Source: Lysobacterales bacterium
Lineage (GTDB): Bacteria; Pseudomonadota; Gammaproteobacteria; Xanthomonadales; Marinicellaceae
DNA: 36,233 bases
Direction: 5' to 3'
Assembly: GCA_020442635.1 (NCBI GenBank)
Contig: JAGRJR010000035.1
Span: forward strand, 1 to 36,233
Shown here: positions 22,151 to 32,431 of the stretch, one piece after another
How positions within the stretch are numbered: position 1 is the first letter of the stretch
Layout: the number at the start of each line of letters is the position of its first letter
The notes under the pieces: model-generated
Seen by the model: only the letters and a program-made list of their open reading frames with translations
What the model was told of the DNA's origin: nothing
Database searches by the model: none
Made by a program: the position numbers and the translations under genes

Positions 22151-23592
22151 TGCTTTAATTTATCCTCTAAAATTTGTTTCAGTTGCACAGGGTTGGCCTG
22201 TCCTTTGGTTTGTTTCATGATTTGCCCAACAAAAAAGTTGAACATTTTCTCGTTGCCGTCTCGATAACTGGCTACTTGATTGGGGTTGTTAGTAATCAGC
22301 TCATCCACCAATGTTTCCAACGCAGAGTTGTCTGAAATCTGTCCCCAACCTTGTTGTTCGATGATGTCTTTGGCCGATTGTCCTTGTTCCCACATCAAAT
22401 CCAACACCTGTTTCGCCACTTTTCGTGAGATGCTACCAGCTTGCAACTCATCCAGTAATCCGGCATAGCTTACCGCATCAATGTTACTGTCGCCAATTGT
22501 CTTGCTTTCCGCATTCAGTAAGGCGCTGAACTCACCCAATAAAAATTTGGCGTTCAAGTCTGCAGGTGCTTTGGATTGAGACAAACTCTGCTCGAAAAAT
22601 TTCGACAGGTTAATGTCATTGGCAATGATCTCAGCGTCATCGGGCTTGAGTCCCAACATTTCAACATAACGCTTAATTTTGGCCTCAGGAAACTCAGGTA
22701 ATAATGCACGCTGCGCTTCAATCATTTCCTTGGTAATTTGAATCGGCAACTGATCGGGATCAGGGAAATAACGGTAATCATTGGCGTTTTCCTTGCTGCG
22801 CATCGATCTGGTTTGGTCTTTTTCTGCATCATACAAGCGGGTTTCTTGAATAATACTACCACCTGATTCCAAGATTTTGATTTGTCGCTTGGCTTCGTGG
22901 TTGATGGCTTTTTCAATGAAGCGGAAAGAATTCAGGTTTTTGATTTCTGCTCGCGTGCCCAACTCGGTTTGCCCTTTGGGACGAACCGAAACGTTGGCAT
23001 CACAGCGGAAGGATCCTTCTTGCAAATTACCATCACAAATCCCCAAATGCGTAACACGTGTATAAATAGCTCGCATGTAGGCAACTGCTTCCTTGGCATT
23101 GGACATTTGAGGTTCTGAAACCACTTCAATAAGAGGTGTACCCGCACGATTCAAGTCAATGGCAGAATATTGATCGTATTTATCATGCACCGATTTTCCT
23201 GCATCTTCTTCAAGATGGGCACGAGTAATTTCAACCGTTTTCTCACCGGCGTCCGTTTCAATCACAATGTGACCTTTACCGACAATGGGGTCATCCATTT
23301 GACTGATTTGATAACCCTTAGGTAAATCTGGATAAAAATAATTTTTTCGGGCGAAAATGGTCACTTCTGGAATTTCAGCATTGACCGACAAACCAAAGCG
23401 TATGGCATATTCCAATGCTTTTTGATTGATGACTGGTAAGGTTCCGGGTAAACCCGCATCCAAGAAACTGACCTGGCTATTGGGTGAAGCTCCATAACTG
23501 GCTTTCATTCCAGAAAACAGTTTACTTTCCGTATCAAGCCGCACATGTATTTCTAAACCGATGACCATTTCCCATTGATTCATAGCACTCAT
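22147..23592 (-). CDS. gatB: Aspartyl/glutamyl-tRNA amidotransferase subunit B
   Basis: GatB binds the misacylated Glu-tRNA(Gln) or Asp-tRNA(Asn) and activates it with ATP, so that ammonia from GatA can form the amide. The 481-residue product has the conserved opening WEMVIGLEIHVRLDTESKLFSG, ARKNYFYPDLPKGYQISQ, the HLEEDAGKS motif, DLNRAGTPLIEVVSEP, DGNLQEGSFRCDANVSVRP and EIKNLNSFRFIEKAI. It has the C-terminal YqeY-like tail domain. The first ATG (23592) overlaps the gatA stop by 4 nt; an ATG three codons on is an alternative. Order gatC-gatA-gatB is usual. Confidence 0.98.
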   Translation of the reverse strand: MSAMNQWEMVIGLEIHVRLDTESKLFSGMKASYGASPNSQVSFLDAGLPGTLPVINQKALEYAIRFGLSVNAEIPEVTIFARKNYFYPDLPKGYQISQMDDPIVGKGHIVIETDAGEKTVEITRAHLEEDAGKSVHDKYDQYSAIDLNRAGTPLIEVVSEPQMSNAKEAVAYMRAIYTRVTHLGICDGNLQEGSFRCDANVSVRPKGQTELGTRAEIKNLNSFRFIEKAINHEAKRQIKILESGGSIIQETRLYDAEKDQTRSMRSKENANDYRYFPDPDQLPIQITKEMIEAQRALLPEFPEAKIKRYVEMLGLKPDDAEIIANDINLSKFFEQSLSQSKAPADLNAKFLLGEFSALLNAESKTIGDSNIDAVSYAGLLDELQAGSISRKVAKQVLDLMWEQGQSAKDIIEQQGWGQISDNSALETLVDELITNNPNQVASYRDGNEKMFNFFVGQIMKQTKGQANPVQLKQILEDKLKQ

Positions 23593-25037
23593 AGGTAGGC
23601 CTCCGGCATTTTCAAATGATGGTCAGTCTGCTGTTGGTATTTGTCAGCGATGGATAAGATGGTCTGTTCATCAAAATAATTACCAATTAATTGCAAACCA
23701 ACCGGCAATCCCTGACTGAAGCCAATGGGCATCGACAAACAAGGTAAGCCAGCCAAAGAAGCAGGAATGGTGAATTGATCAGCTTGGTACATACTGACAC
23801 CATCTGACTTTTCACCTTGTTTAAAAGCCAACTCTGGTGAAACCGGACAAGCCATCACATCAACCTGAGCAAAAGCCTGTTTGAAATCATCACTGATCAT
23901 CCGCCTGACTTTTTGCGCCTGTAAATAATAGGCATCATAGTAACCCGAGGATAACGCCCACGTACCAATCATAATGCGTTTTTGCACCTCTTCACCAAAA
24001 CCTTCACTGCGACTTTGTCGGTACAAAGCTTCCAGATTTTCGGCTTGAGCGGTTTGGTGACCAAATCGCACACCATCAAATCGAGACAGGTTCGAAGAAC
24101 ATTCAGCTGGCGCCAAAATATAGTAAGCGGAAACAGCAAGTTCAGCATGAGGCAATTCAATTTCAATGATCTCAGCGCCATTATTTTTGAAATATTCAAT
24201 CCCTTGCAATGTCAGTTGCTTGATGCCTTCATCTTGTAGGCTATCAATCCAACTGCTAATGACGCCCACTTTGAGCCCCCGCATATCTGGTGACTCAGGC
24301 TTTCGCCATTGCCATTGTGGCTGGTTGGCCGAAGTGGAGTCCAAAGCATCATGTCCTGTCATGGCTGATAACACCAACGCGCAATCATCGGCACTAGGCG
24401 CCAATACGCCACCCTGATCTAATGATGAAGCAAACGCCACCATACCATAACGTGAAACCCGACCATAACTGGGTTTTATTCCAGTGATGCCACAAAAAGC
24501 AGCGGGTTGTCTGATTGAACCTCCAGTGTCAGTTCCAGTGGCCACTGGCACCATTCTGGCGGCGACGGCTGCAGCCGATCCACCTGATGAACCTCCAGGT
24601 ACCCGTTGATGACTCCAAGGGTTATTGACTATGCCAAAGGCAGAATGCTCATTGGAAGAACCCATGGCAAATTCGTCCATATTGGCTTTGCCCAAAGTCA
24701 CCATACCTTGTGTTTTGAGCTTTTTCACCACTGTGGCATCATAAGGTGAAATGAAGTTTTCCAACATCCTAGAAGCACAGGTGGTTTTTTTTCCCTTGGT
24801 ACAAAATAAATCCTTGTGAACCAAGGGAATCCCTGCCAAAACAGAACCACCAGATTTGACAGTTTCTTGTGCGTGCATAATTTCTGCTGCACACAATTCA
24901 GGATACAGTGTAATTAGGGCATTGGTTTGTTCATTGAACGCCCTGGCTCGATCATAGTACAAACTGCATAATTCCTGGACACTGATTTTTTTAGTCTGAA
25001 GCATTTCAGACATTTCACGTATACTGATATTAATCAT
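23589..25037 (-). CDS. gatA: Aspartyl/glutamyl-tRNA amidotransferase subunit A
   Basis: GatA is the glutaminase subunit that releases ammonia for the transamidation of Glu-tRNA(Gln) and Asp-tRNA(Asn). The 482-residue protein has the amidase signature with the Ser-cisSer-Lys triad: Lys75 in PLVHKDLF, Ser150 in the [13 protein letters not shown] region and the nucleophile Ser174 in [14 protein letters not shown]. Next come the typical [21 protein letters not shown] (split) and the C-terminal [12 protein letters not shown] region. All key residues are present and the length is normal. It overlaps gatC by 4 nt upstream and gatB by 4 nt downstream. Confidence 0.98.
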   Translation of the reverse strand: MINISIREMSEMLQTKKISVQELCSLYYDRARAFNEQTNALITLYPELCAAEIMHAQETVKSGGSVLAGIPLVHKDLFCTKGKKTTCASRMLENFISPYDATVVKKLKTQGMVTLGKANMDEFAMGSSNEHSAFGIVNNPWSHQRVPGGSSGGSAAAVAARMVPVATGTDTGGSIRQPAAFCGITGIKPSYGRVSRYGMVAFASSLDQGGVLAPSADDCALVLSAMTGHDALDSTSANQPQWQWRKPESPDMRGLKVGVISSWIDSLQDEGIKQLTLQGIEYFKNNGAEIIEIELPHAELAVSAYYILAPAECSSNLSRFDGVRFGHQTAQAENLEALYRQSRSEGFGEEVQKRIMIGTWALSSGYYDAYYLQAQKVRRMISDDFKQAFAQVDVMACPVSPELAFKQGEKSDGVSMYQADQFTIPASLAGLPCLSMPIGFSQGLPVGLQLIGNYFDEQTILSIADKYQQQTDHHLKMPEAYL

Positions 25038-25321
25038 TCGATCACCTTGGGAACCAGATAGTGATCATCATCAGCATGAGAGGAAAGCTTGAGTAAATCG
25101 GTTTTATGAGTGGTATCGGTGACCTCGTCAGTTCTAATGATTTGCCAGGCATCATTGGGATGTGCCATAGGTTCAACCAGTGAGGTATCGGCCTGGTTGA
25201 CATGCGCTATCATCTGCATCACCTGATTCAATGAAGCGGTGATTTGCTCGATTTGATGTTCCGGGATATTCAATTGTGCCAGGGCAGCAATTTCTTCTAA
25301 TTCTTTACGATTAATTGACAT
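25034..25321 (-). CDS. gatC: Aspartyl/glutamyl-tRNA amidotransferase subunit C
   Basis: GatC is the small subunit that wraps around and stabilises the GatA-GatB complex. The 95-residue product shows the expected pattern: a start with LEEIAALAQLNIPEHQIEQI, a middle stretch QMIAHVNQADTSLVEPMAHP, a DEVTDT segment and the ending [11 protein letters not shown]. It is the first gene of a unit of four genes linked by 4-nt overlaps (gatC, gatA, gatB, pfkB-type kinase). It is divergent from mreB, with 105 nt between starts; this gat/mre arrangement is, to my knowledge, also found in Xanthomonadales. Confidence 0.96.
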   Translation of the reverse strand: MSINRKELEEIAALAQLNIPEHQIEQITASLNQVMQMIAHVNQADTSLVEPMAHPNDAWQIIRTDEVTDTTHKTDLLKLSSHADDDHYLVPKVIE

Positions 25322-25336
25322 TTAGCTTGCTGGATT

Positions 25337-26476
<1,140 letters not shown>

Positions 26477-26503
26477 TCACAGCATGTTCATTCACTGAGT
26501 TTA

Positions 26504-27352
26504 ATGGAATCGCTTACCAGTCAGCAAAAAGTCACCCAATCACCACTGTTTAAATTTTTGATACTGGAGTTTATCTGCATGTCTTTGATGATCGCAGATA
26601 AAAGCCATCAATTGGCTCAGCCCATAAGGAACACCTTATCGTTAGCAGCGATTCCTTTAATCAAGCTGATTGAGTGGCCCCAAGAAATTTATCAAATCAC
26701 TCAGGTGGCCATTTCAAGACAAGCAGCCTTGATTGAAGAAAACACTGAGCTGAAGGAACTGCTGCTTGATGCCAAACTCAAGGTGCAGCAAAATGTTTCT
26801 CTGGCCGCTGAAAATGAACGCCTAAGGAATATGCTTAAAGCAACTCAGAACAGCCCATTAACCACTTCGGTTGCCTTTGTTTCTAACCTCAACCTGTCTC
26901 CCAAAAAACAACAAATTGTTATCGATCAGGGCGCCAGCCAAGGATTACAAACAGGACAAGCTGTTTTGAGTCTGGATGGTGTTATTGGCCAAGTCGATGT
27001 GCTTGCCCAACAATTTGCACATGTGATTTTGGTAACCGATACGGCCCATGGTTTACCTGTTGAAATTTTGCGCAACGGCCTGCGCACCATCGCTTATGGC
27101 AATGGTGAAGGCCTTACGCTTTCAGAAATTCCAACCAGTGCTGATATCCAGGCAGGTGATGTGGTGGTTACCTCAGGCTTTGGAAATCGCTTTCCCCGTG
27201 GATTGCAAGTAGCCGAGATCATCGAAGTCTCTATCAGTGCCGACCGTACTTTCCAAACAGCGACCGCCAGGCCTTTTGCCGACTTGGCACAGTTGACTGA
27301 GGTTTTTTTGGTTTGGCCTTCCGCGCAGCAACGTACCGATGAGTCAGAGTAA
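26504..27352 (+). CDS. mreC: Rod-shape-determining protein MreC
   Basis: MreC is a bitopic inner-membrane protein of the elongasome that links MreB to PBP2 in the periplasm. The 282-residue protein has a short cytoplasmic N-terminus, a membrane segment (about 15-31), a coiled coil (about 70-106, with ENTELKELLLDAKLK and AENERLRNML) and beta-barrel domains. Family motifs include VIDQGASQGLQTGQAVLS, GVIGQV and VVTSGFGNRFPRGLQVAEI. It follows mreB after 27 nt and overlaps mreD by 14 nt, as is common in this cluster. Confidence 0.96.
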   Translation: MESLTSQQKVTQSPLFKFLILEFICMSLMIADKSHQLAQPIRNTLSLAAIPLIKLIEWPQEIYQITQVAISRQAALIEENTELKELLLDAKLKVQQNVSLAAENERLRNMLKATQNSPLTTSVAFVSNLNLSPKKQQIVIDQGASQGLQTGQAVLSLDGVIGQVDVLAQQFAHVILVTDTAHGLPVEILRNGLRTIAYGNGEGLTLSEIPTSADIQAGDVVVTSGFGNRFPRGLQVAEIIEVSISADRTFQTATARPFADLAQLTEVFLVWPSAQQRTDESE

Positions 27353-27836
27353 ACTTCACAACCATTCAGCCTATTTAATGCATTTGTCACTGTTAGGCAG
27401 TCTGTTGATGATGCTGGTCCCCTGGTCAGCAATCATTAGTTTGTTTCAACCTCATTGGATTGCCTTATTGATAGCCTATTGGTCACTGAATGCCACTTCC
27501 AATCGAGTGATTTATGTGGCTTTTGCCTATGGACTATTGACAGACATACTGATGGGGAGCTTGCTGGGAAAGCATGGCATGTCATTGGTGGCCTTATCCT
27601 TTCTGGTCACTAAATCTGCAAAGCAGCTACGCATGAAATCTATCTGGCAGATGCTGGGGATGGTATTGGTGTTACTGTTTAATGACATATTGATACGAGC
27701 TGTTATTGACTGGGTCAGTTTTGGATATAAACCAGTCGTTACTGACTTGTTTCCGCTGCTCACTGCTGCACTGGTCTGGCCCTGGATTAAGTACCTGCTT
27801 GATCGTTTTCAAATTTCCCTGCGTAATAGCACATAG
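27339..27836 (+). CDS. mreD: Rod-shape-determining protein MreD
   Basis: MreD is a small polytopic inner-membrane protein of the elongasome. The 165-residue product has about five hydrophobic segments starting near residue 14. It shows the typical RVIYVAFAYGLLTDILMGSLLGKHG loop (split by charge), where family members have a conserved G-L-x-x-D-x-x-x-G-x-x-x-G pattern, here GLLTDILMGSLLG. It starts within the end of mreC and ends 2 nt before mrdA. Identification rests on pattern and position together. Confidence 0.93.
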   Translation: MSQSKLHNHSAYLMHLSLLGSLLMMLVPWSAIISLFQPHWIALLIAYWSLNATSNRVIYVAFAYGLLTDILMGSLLGKHGMSLVALSFLVTKSAKQLRMKSIWQMLGMVLVLLFNDILIRAVIDWVSFGYKPVVTDLFPLLTAALVWPWIKYLLDRFQISLRNST

Positions 27837-27838
27837 CA

Positions 27839-29647
27839 ATGGGCCAAAAACTGAAACAACCCTTTGTTGAGCGGCGAATTTTCACCGAGCGGGTAATCAT
27901 TGCTTCCTTGGTGGTAATATTGGTGTTTATTTTGTTATTGAGTCGATATTTTTATCTACAAATTATCAAACATGAATATTATCAGCAACAAGCAGAACAA
28001 AACCGTATTAAGTATAGTCGCATAAACCCAACCCGTGGTTTGATTTATGATCGTAATGGCGTTCTGTTGGCAGGAAACATAACCGCTTACAGGTTAAATT
28101 TCATCCAGGAAAAAGCGCAACAAAAAGAAGACAGCCTTGACATGATTCGAGAGCTTATCGTTTTTTCTGATGACGAACTAAATTCAATCAAAGAAAAACT
28201 CAAATTCAACCCGGTTTTTAAACCGATAACCATAAAAGAAAAACTGTCAGATACCGAAGTTGCTGAGTTTGCTGTCAGAAAACATCAGTTCCCTGGTTTT
28301 GATATTGAACCTTACCTTATCAGGAAATATTTGTTTCCTTTTGAACTTTCTCACTTGATTGGCTTTGTGGGAAAAATTAACCCAAATGAATTAGAACAAC
28401 AGCAACCTAGTTTGTATGCTCCTAGTGATTACTTTGGTAAAACAGGTTTGGAAAAATTCCACGAACAAGCGCTGCACGGAATACCTGGTCAACTGGTCAC
28501 TGAAATCAATGCTCAGGGTAAACAGCTTTCCCAAAAAATAGACATCCCTCCGGTTAATGGCGTTAACTTGAAACTGACCATTGATGTCAAACTTCAACAA
28601 GCCACTTATCAGGCTTTTGGTGAAGAAACCGGCGCCGCCATAGCTGTTGATGTAGCCAGCGGTGAAGTTTTGTCCATGGTCTCAAAACCCGGCTATGATA
28701 CCAATGATTTTATCAATGGCATTTCCCACGAAAAATTCAAAATATTATCTGAATCGCCAGAAAAACCATTGTTTGATCGAAGTTTAAAGGGCGGCTATGA
28801 ACCTGGTTCTACCATTAAACCCTACATTGCTTTGGCCGGACTATATTACGGTTTGATTTCCAGAGATTACATCATGAACTCAACGGGTGTTTATCAGCTA
28901 CCTAATCAGAACAGAAAATACCACGACTGGAAACAAGGCGGGCATGGAAAAGTAAATGTGGTGCAGTCATTGGCCGAATCAGTCAATGTTTATTTTTATG
29001 ATTTAGCCTATCGTTTAGGGATAGATCGCATCCATGATTTTTTAAAACCATTTAAATTTGGGCAATTGACGGGTATTGATACTGCTGGAGAAAAGAAAGG
29101 TATATTACCCTCGCGTCAATGGAAGCAAACCAATCGTAATATGATTTGGTTTCCCGGCGAAACAGTTATTACCGGAATAGGCCAAGGTTATTTCGTTCTC
29201 ACGCCAATCCAAATGGCTCAAGCACTGTCGATTCTGGCTTCAAAAGGTCGAGTTGCCCCCATACACCTGATTCAAAAAGAAATGACCATTGAACCCTTAC
29301 CCATGAAAATAAGTGAAGCCCACTGGCAAACCGTTCACCAAGGCATGACAGACGTGATTAACTCAGCCAAAGGCACTGGCAAATCAATCAAGTCTGATGA
29401 GTTCCTGATTGCTGGGAAAAGTGGCACTTCACAAGTCTATGGAAAAAGTGAGGAAGACATTTACAAAAAAGTTGAAGAACTACCCAAACACTTGCGAAAT
29501 CATGCACTTTTTATTGCTTTCGCACCGGCTGACAAACCAGAAGTAGCTGTGGTAGTGGTGGCTGAACATGGTGCCAGTGGCACCAAAGCGGCCGCGCCCA
29601 TTGCCAGAAAAATCATTGATGCCTATATGGAGAACAGGCATGAATAA
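27839..29647 (+). CDS. mrdA: Penicillin-binding protein 2 (transpeptidase of the elongasome)
   Basis: PBP2 cross-links peptidoglycan during cell elongation together with RodA. The 602-residue protein has an N-terminal membrane anchor (about 19-41), a pedestal domain with NPTRGLIYDRNG, and a transpeptidase domain. The catalytic motifs are S324-T-I-K327, S381-V-N383 and K527-S-G-T530. The KSG form in place of KTG is normal for PBP2. Length is within the family range. It begins 2 nt after mreD and its last codons overlap rodA by 8 nt. Confidence 0.97.
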   Translation: MGQKLKQPFVERRIFTERVIIASLVVILVFILLLSRYFYLQIIKHEYYQQQAEQNRIKYSRINPTRGLIYDRNGVLLAGNITAYRLNFIQEKAQQKEDSLDMIRELIVFSDDELNSIKEKLKFNPVFKPITIKEKLSDTEVAEFAVRKHQFPGFDIEPYLIRKYLFPFELSHLIGFVGKINPNELEQQQPSLYAPSDYFGKTGLEKFHEQALHGIPGQLVTEINAQGKQLSQKIDIPPVNGVNLKLTIDVKLQQATYQAFGEETGAAIAVDVASGEVLSMVSKPGYDTNDFINGISHEKFKILSESPEKPLFDRSLKGGYEPGSTIKPYIALAGLYYGLISRDYIMNSTGVYQLPNQNRKYHDWKQGGHGKVNVVQSLAESVNVYFYDLAYRLGIDRIHDFLKPFKFGQLTGIDTAGEKKGILPSRQWKQTNRNMIWFPGETVITGIGQGYFVLTPIQMAQALSILASKGRVAPIHLIQKEMTIEPLPMKISEAHWQTVHQGMTDVINSAKGTGKSIKSDEFLIAGKSGTSQVYGKSEEDIYKKVEELPKHLRNHALFIAFAPADKPEVAVVVVAEHGASGTKAAAPIARKIIDAYMENRHE

Positions 29648-30716
29648 ACGTTTCTTTACCTACTTGCCCGATCCGTTGTTATCAGTACTCATATTGCTGT
29701 TAATGGCCTATGGCCTGGTGGTTTTATATAGTGCCGGGAGCATGGTGTTGGTAGAAAAACAAGCGGTTAGAATTTTTTTGGCACTGGTTGGTTTTTATTT
29801 GATTACTCAAATCAGGCCTGAACGATTTGAACAATTTACACCAATGGCTTATGTGGGTTCTATATTTTTGCTGGTCGCAGTTTTACTGATTGGTACCAAA
29901 GTAAAAGGTGCACAACGCTGGCTGGATTTGGGCATTACTCTTCAGCCCTCAGAACTCTGCAAAATCACTTTGCCTATGATGGTGGCCTGGATTTTCAGAC
30001 ATGCCAGCTTACCTCCTGGCTGGAAGCACATAATGGGCGCATTGGTAGTGATCGGCCTTTGTGTCGGCTTAATATATAAGCAGCCAGATTTGGGGACTTC
30101 TATTTTGATTGCCACCAGTGGCATGTTTGTCATTTACCTAGCCGGAATTTCCTGGAAATTGATTGGTGGTGCGACATTACTCGGGTTACTAAGTACACCA
30201 GTCATTTGGCATTTTATGCACGAGTATCAACGACAAAGGGTGTTGATGTTCTTGAATCCTGAGGCAGACCCCTTGAATTATGGCTGGAATATCATTCAAT
30301 CCAAAATTGCCATCGGCTCTGGCGGTTTGGGAGGTAAGGGTTGGACAGAAGGCACTCAGACACAACTTGATTTTCTACCGGAACATTCTACTGATTTTAT
30401 TTTGTCGGTATTGTCTGAAGAATTTGGCTTTATTGGTGTGTTGTTATTATTCACACTATACTTGTTCATCATTTTGCGCTGCTTGTTTATTGCACAACAA
30501 GCAAAAAACACATTCAATCGACTACTTTGTGGGGCACTAACCCTGATTTTCTTTGTCTATGTAGTTATTAACGCCGGCATGATATCTGGCGTACTACCAG
30601 TGGTGGGCGTTCCGTTACCTCTGGTAAGTTATGGAGGTACCTCTGTGCTTACATTATTGGCATCCTTTGGTATCATTACATCCGTCCATTCACATAAAAA
30701 ACTGATTCAACAATGA
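29640..30716 (+). CDS. rodA: RodA peptidoglycan glycosyltransferase (SEDS family)
   Basis: RodA is the SEDS-family polymerase that makes glycan strands for lateral wall growth in complex with PBP2. The 358-residue protein has about ten membrane helices and typical motifs: KGAQRWLDLGITLQPSELCKI, KQPDLGTSILIATSGMFVIY (shortened region), the QRVLMFLNPEADPLNYGWNIIQSKIAIGSGG region (in parts) and the final GVPLPLVSYGGTS. An in-frame GTG at 29568 would overlap mrdA by 80 nt. The ATG at 29640 overlaps by only 8 nt and gives the usual N-terminus, so I choose it. Confidence 0.97.
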   Translation: MNKRFFTYLPDPLLSVLILLLMAYGLVVLYSAGSMVLVEKQAVRIFLALVGFYLITQIRPERFEQFTPMAYVGSIFLLVAVLLIGTKVKGAQRWLDLGITLQPSELCKITLPMMVAWIFRHASLPPGWKHIMGALVVIGLCVGLIYKQPDLGTSILIATSGMFVIYLAGISWKLIGGATLLGLLSTPVIWHFMHEYQRQRVLMFLNPEADPLNYGWNIIQSKIAIGSGGLGGKGWTEGTQTQLDFLPEHSTDFILSVLSEEFGFIGVLLLFTLYLFIILRCLFIAQQAKNTFNRLLCGALTLIFFVYVVINAGMISGVLPVVGVPLPLVSYGGTSVLTLLASFGIITSVHSHKKLIQQ

Positions 30717-31660
30717 AAAAAAACATTATTTACACCACTTCCCTGCTCATTTTACAGCTTTCCAATCCCGTTGTTGCCGATGTTGATTTGCGGCAAGTTG
30801 ATGAATTTATTGATACTGTTTCAACTGAAATGTCACTTGAGCCACAATGGGTTCGCAGCATCATTTCCCATGCCAACCACCAACAAGGCATCATCGACGC
30901 CATGAATAAACCTGCAGAAAAAACCCTCAAATGGTTTGAGTACCGCGAAATCTTTTTGACAGAAAAAAGAACCCGCGAAGGTGTAGAGTTTTGGCAAGAA
31001 CATGAAGCAGTATTAAATAAGGTATCGACAGAAACAGGGGTGCCTGCTGAAATTATCGTTGCCATCATAGGGGTGGAAACTTTTTATGGGAGGATTAAGG
31101 GGAATCATAAAGTTTTGGATGCTTTGTACACCTTGGCTTTTGACTACCCCAAAAGATCAAAATTTTTTACCGGCGAGCTGAAACACTTTTTAAAGCTGGC
31201 ACAGGAAAATCATGTCGATGCTTTAACGGCAAAAGGCTCTTATGCTGGCGCGATGGGTTATGGTCAGTTCATGCCTTCCAGTTACCGCTCATATGCGGTT
31301 GATTACGAGCAAGACAATGTGATTGATTTACTCAATAATCCTCAGGATGCCATCGCCAGTGTTGCCAATTACCTTAATAAACACAAATGGGAACCAGGTG
31401 GAAAAGTACTGGAATCAATTGAAAAACCGAACTTTTCAACTAAATTTAATGAGCTTAAACCACATATCAAGGATCACAACAGCCAACAATTATTCACCGT
31501 ACTGGAACTGGATGTGGCGGACAACCAGAAACAGTATTGGCAAGGTTTTCAAAATTTTTACGTGATTTCCAGTTATAACCATTCACACATGTATGTCACT
31601 GCCGTTTATCAGCTGTCACAAGCAATCAAAGCTTTGAAAGAGCATGGTGAACAACCATGA
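30713..31660 (+). CDS. mltB: Lytic murein transglycosylase B (MltB/Slt35 family)
   Basis: MltB cleaves glycan strands of peptidoglycan, leaving 1,6-anhydro-muramyl ends. The 315-residue product has a signal peptide without a lipobox (ends VVADVD), so it is predicted soluble in the periplasm, unlike the lipid-anchored E. coli MltB. The catalytic Glu122 stands in IIGVETFYGR. Family segments FDYPKRSKFF, GSYAGAMGYGQFMPSSYR and DLLNNPQDAIASVANYL are present. It overlaps rodA by 4 nt (ATGA) and rlpA by 4 nt. The neighbours suggest a role in wall remodelling linked to elongation. Confidence 0.95.
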   Translation: MKKNIIYTTSLLILQLSNPVVADVDLRQVDEFIDTVSTEMSLEPQWVRSIISHANHQQGIIDAMNKPAEKTLKWFEYREIFLTEKRTREGVEFWQEHEAVLNKVSTETGVPAEIIVAIIGVETFYGRIKGNHKVLDALYTLAFDYPKRSKFFTGELKHFLKLAQENHVDALTAKGSYAGAMGYGQFMPSSYRSYAVDYEQDNVIDLLNNPQDAIASVANYLNKHKWEPGGKVLESIEKPNFSTKFNELKPHIKDHNSQQLFTVLELDVADNQKQYWQGFQNFYVISSYNHSHMYVTAVYQLSQAIKALKEHGEQP

Positions 31661-32412
31661 ACAAGGTTTTCATGGCACTATTTTTCACAGCATTGGTACT
31701 CAGCGGATGTGGTCGAAAAGATCATTACAAGGACATAGACCCTGAAAAAATCAAACCATGGAAACCCAAATCTGAGCCGTTAAGCGAATACGGCAACCAC
31801 AGCCCCTACCGAGTACATGGCAAAGTCTATCAAGTCAACAGCAACCCACAAGGGTACACACAAAGCGGCAAGGCCTCCTGGTATGGCAAAAAATTTCATG
31901 GAAGAAAAACCTCCAATCAAGAAACTTTTGACATGTATAAGCTCACTGCCGCACATAAAACCTTACCTTTACCGAGTTATGTAGAAGTCACCAATCTCAA
32001 AAACGATAAAAAAGTGGTGGTTAAGGTGAATGACCGTGGTCCTTTTGTAGGCGATCGAATCATTGATTTATCCTATGCAGCAGCAAAGGCTTTGGATTTT
32101 GTTCATGAAGGTATCGCCGATGTACACATCAGGGTGGTAAACTCTCCCAAAGATTTAGTACAAAAGCCCATCAAACAAGGACTAACCTATTTACAATTAG
32201 GCGCTTTTTCAGACAAAAACGCCGCCTACAACTTGGCAAAAAAAGCCAGTGAATTACTTGGAATTGAGACATTCGTCACCATATTGTCCACTCGCAATGG
32301 CGCCTTACACAGGGTTCGTATTGGACCCGTTGCTTCAGAAAGCAAAGTAAACAGCCTGATTAATAAAATCGCCGCCAATGGCATTCCTGATGCCAAGGTG
32401 ATTACTGAATAA
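31657..32412 (+). CDS. rlpA: RlpA lipoprotein, DPBB and SPOR domains
   Basis: RlpA is an outer-membrane septal-ring lipoprotein; in Pseudomonas aeruginosa it is a lytic transglycosylase acting on naked glycans. The 251-residue product has a lipobox L-S-G-C with Cys18. A double-psi beta-barrel domain (about 71-160) follows, with GKASWYGKKFHGRKTSNQE, AAHKTLPLPSYVEVTN and VNDRGPFVGDRIIDLS. A C-terminal SPOR domain (about 175-251) begins TYLQLGAFSDKNAA. Glu89 (NQETFD) and Asp126 (NDRGPF) stand where the active residues of P. aeruginosa RlpA lie. Coupled to mltB by a 4-nt overlap. Confidence 0.95.
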   Translation: MNKVFMALFFTALVLSGCGRKDHYKDIDPEKIKPWKPKSEPLSEYGNHSPYRVHGKVYQVNSNPQGYTQSGKASWYGKKFHGRKTSNQETFDMYKLTAAHKTLPLPSYVEVTNLKNDKKVVVKVNDRGPFVGDRIIDLSYAAAKALDFVHEGIADVHIRVVNSPKDLVQKPIKQGLTYLQLGAFSDKNAAYNLAKKASELLGIETFVTILSTRNGALHRVRIGPVASESKVNSLINKIAANGIPDAKVITE

Positions 32413-32431
32413 CAGCAACTTGATTTGACCC

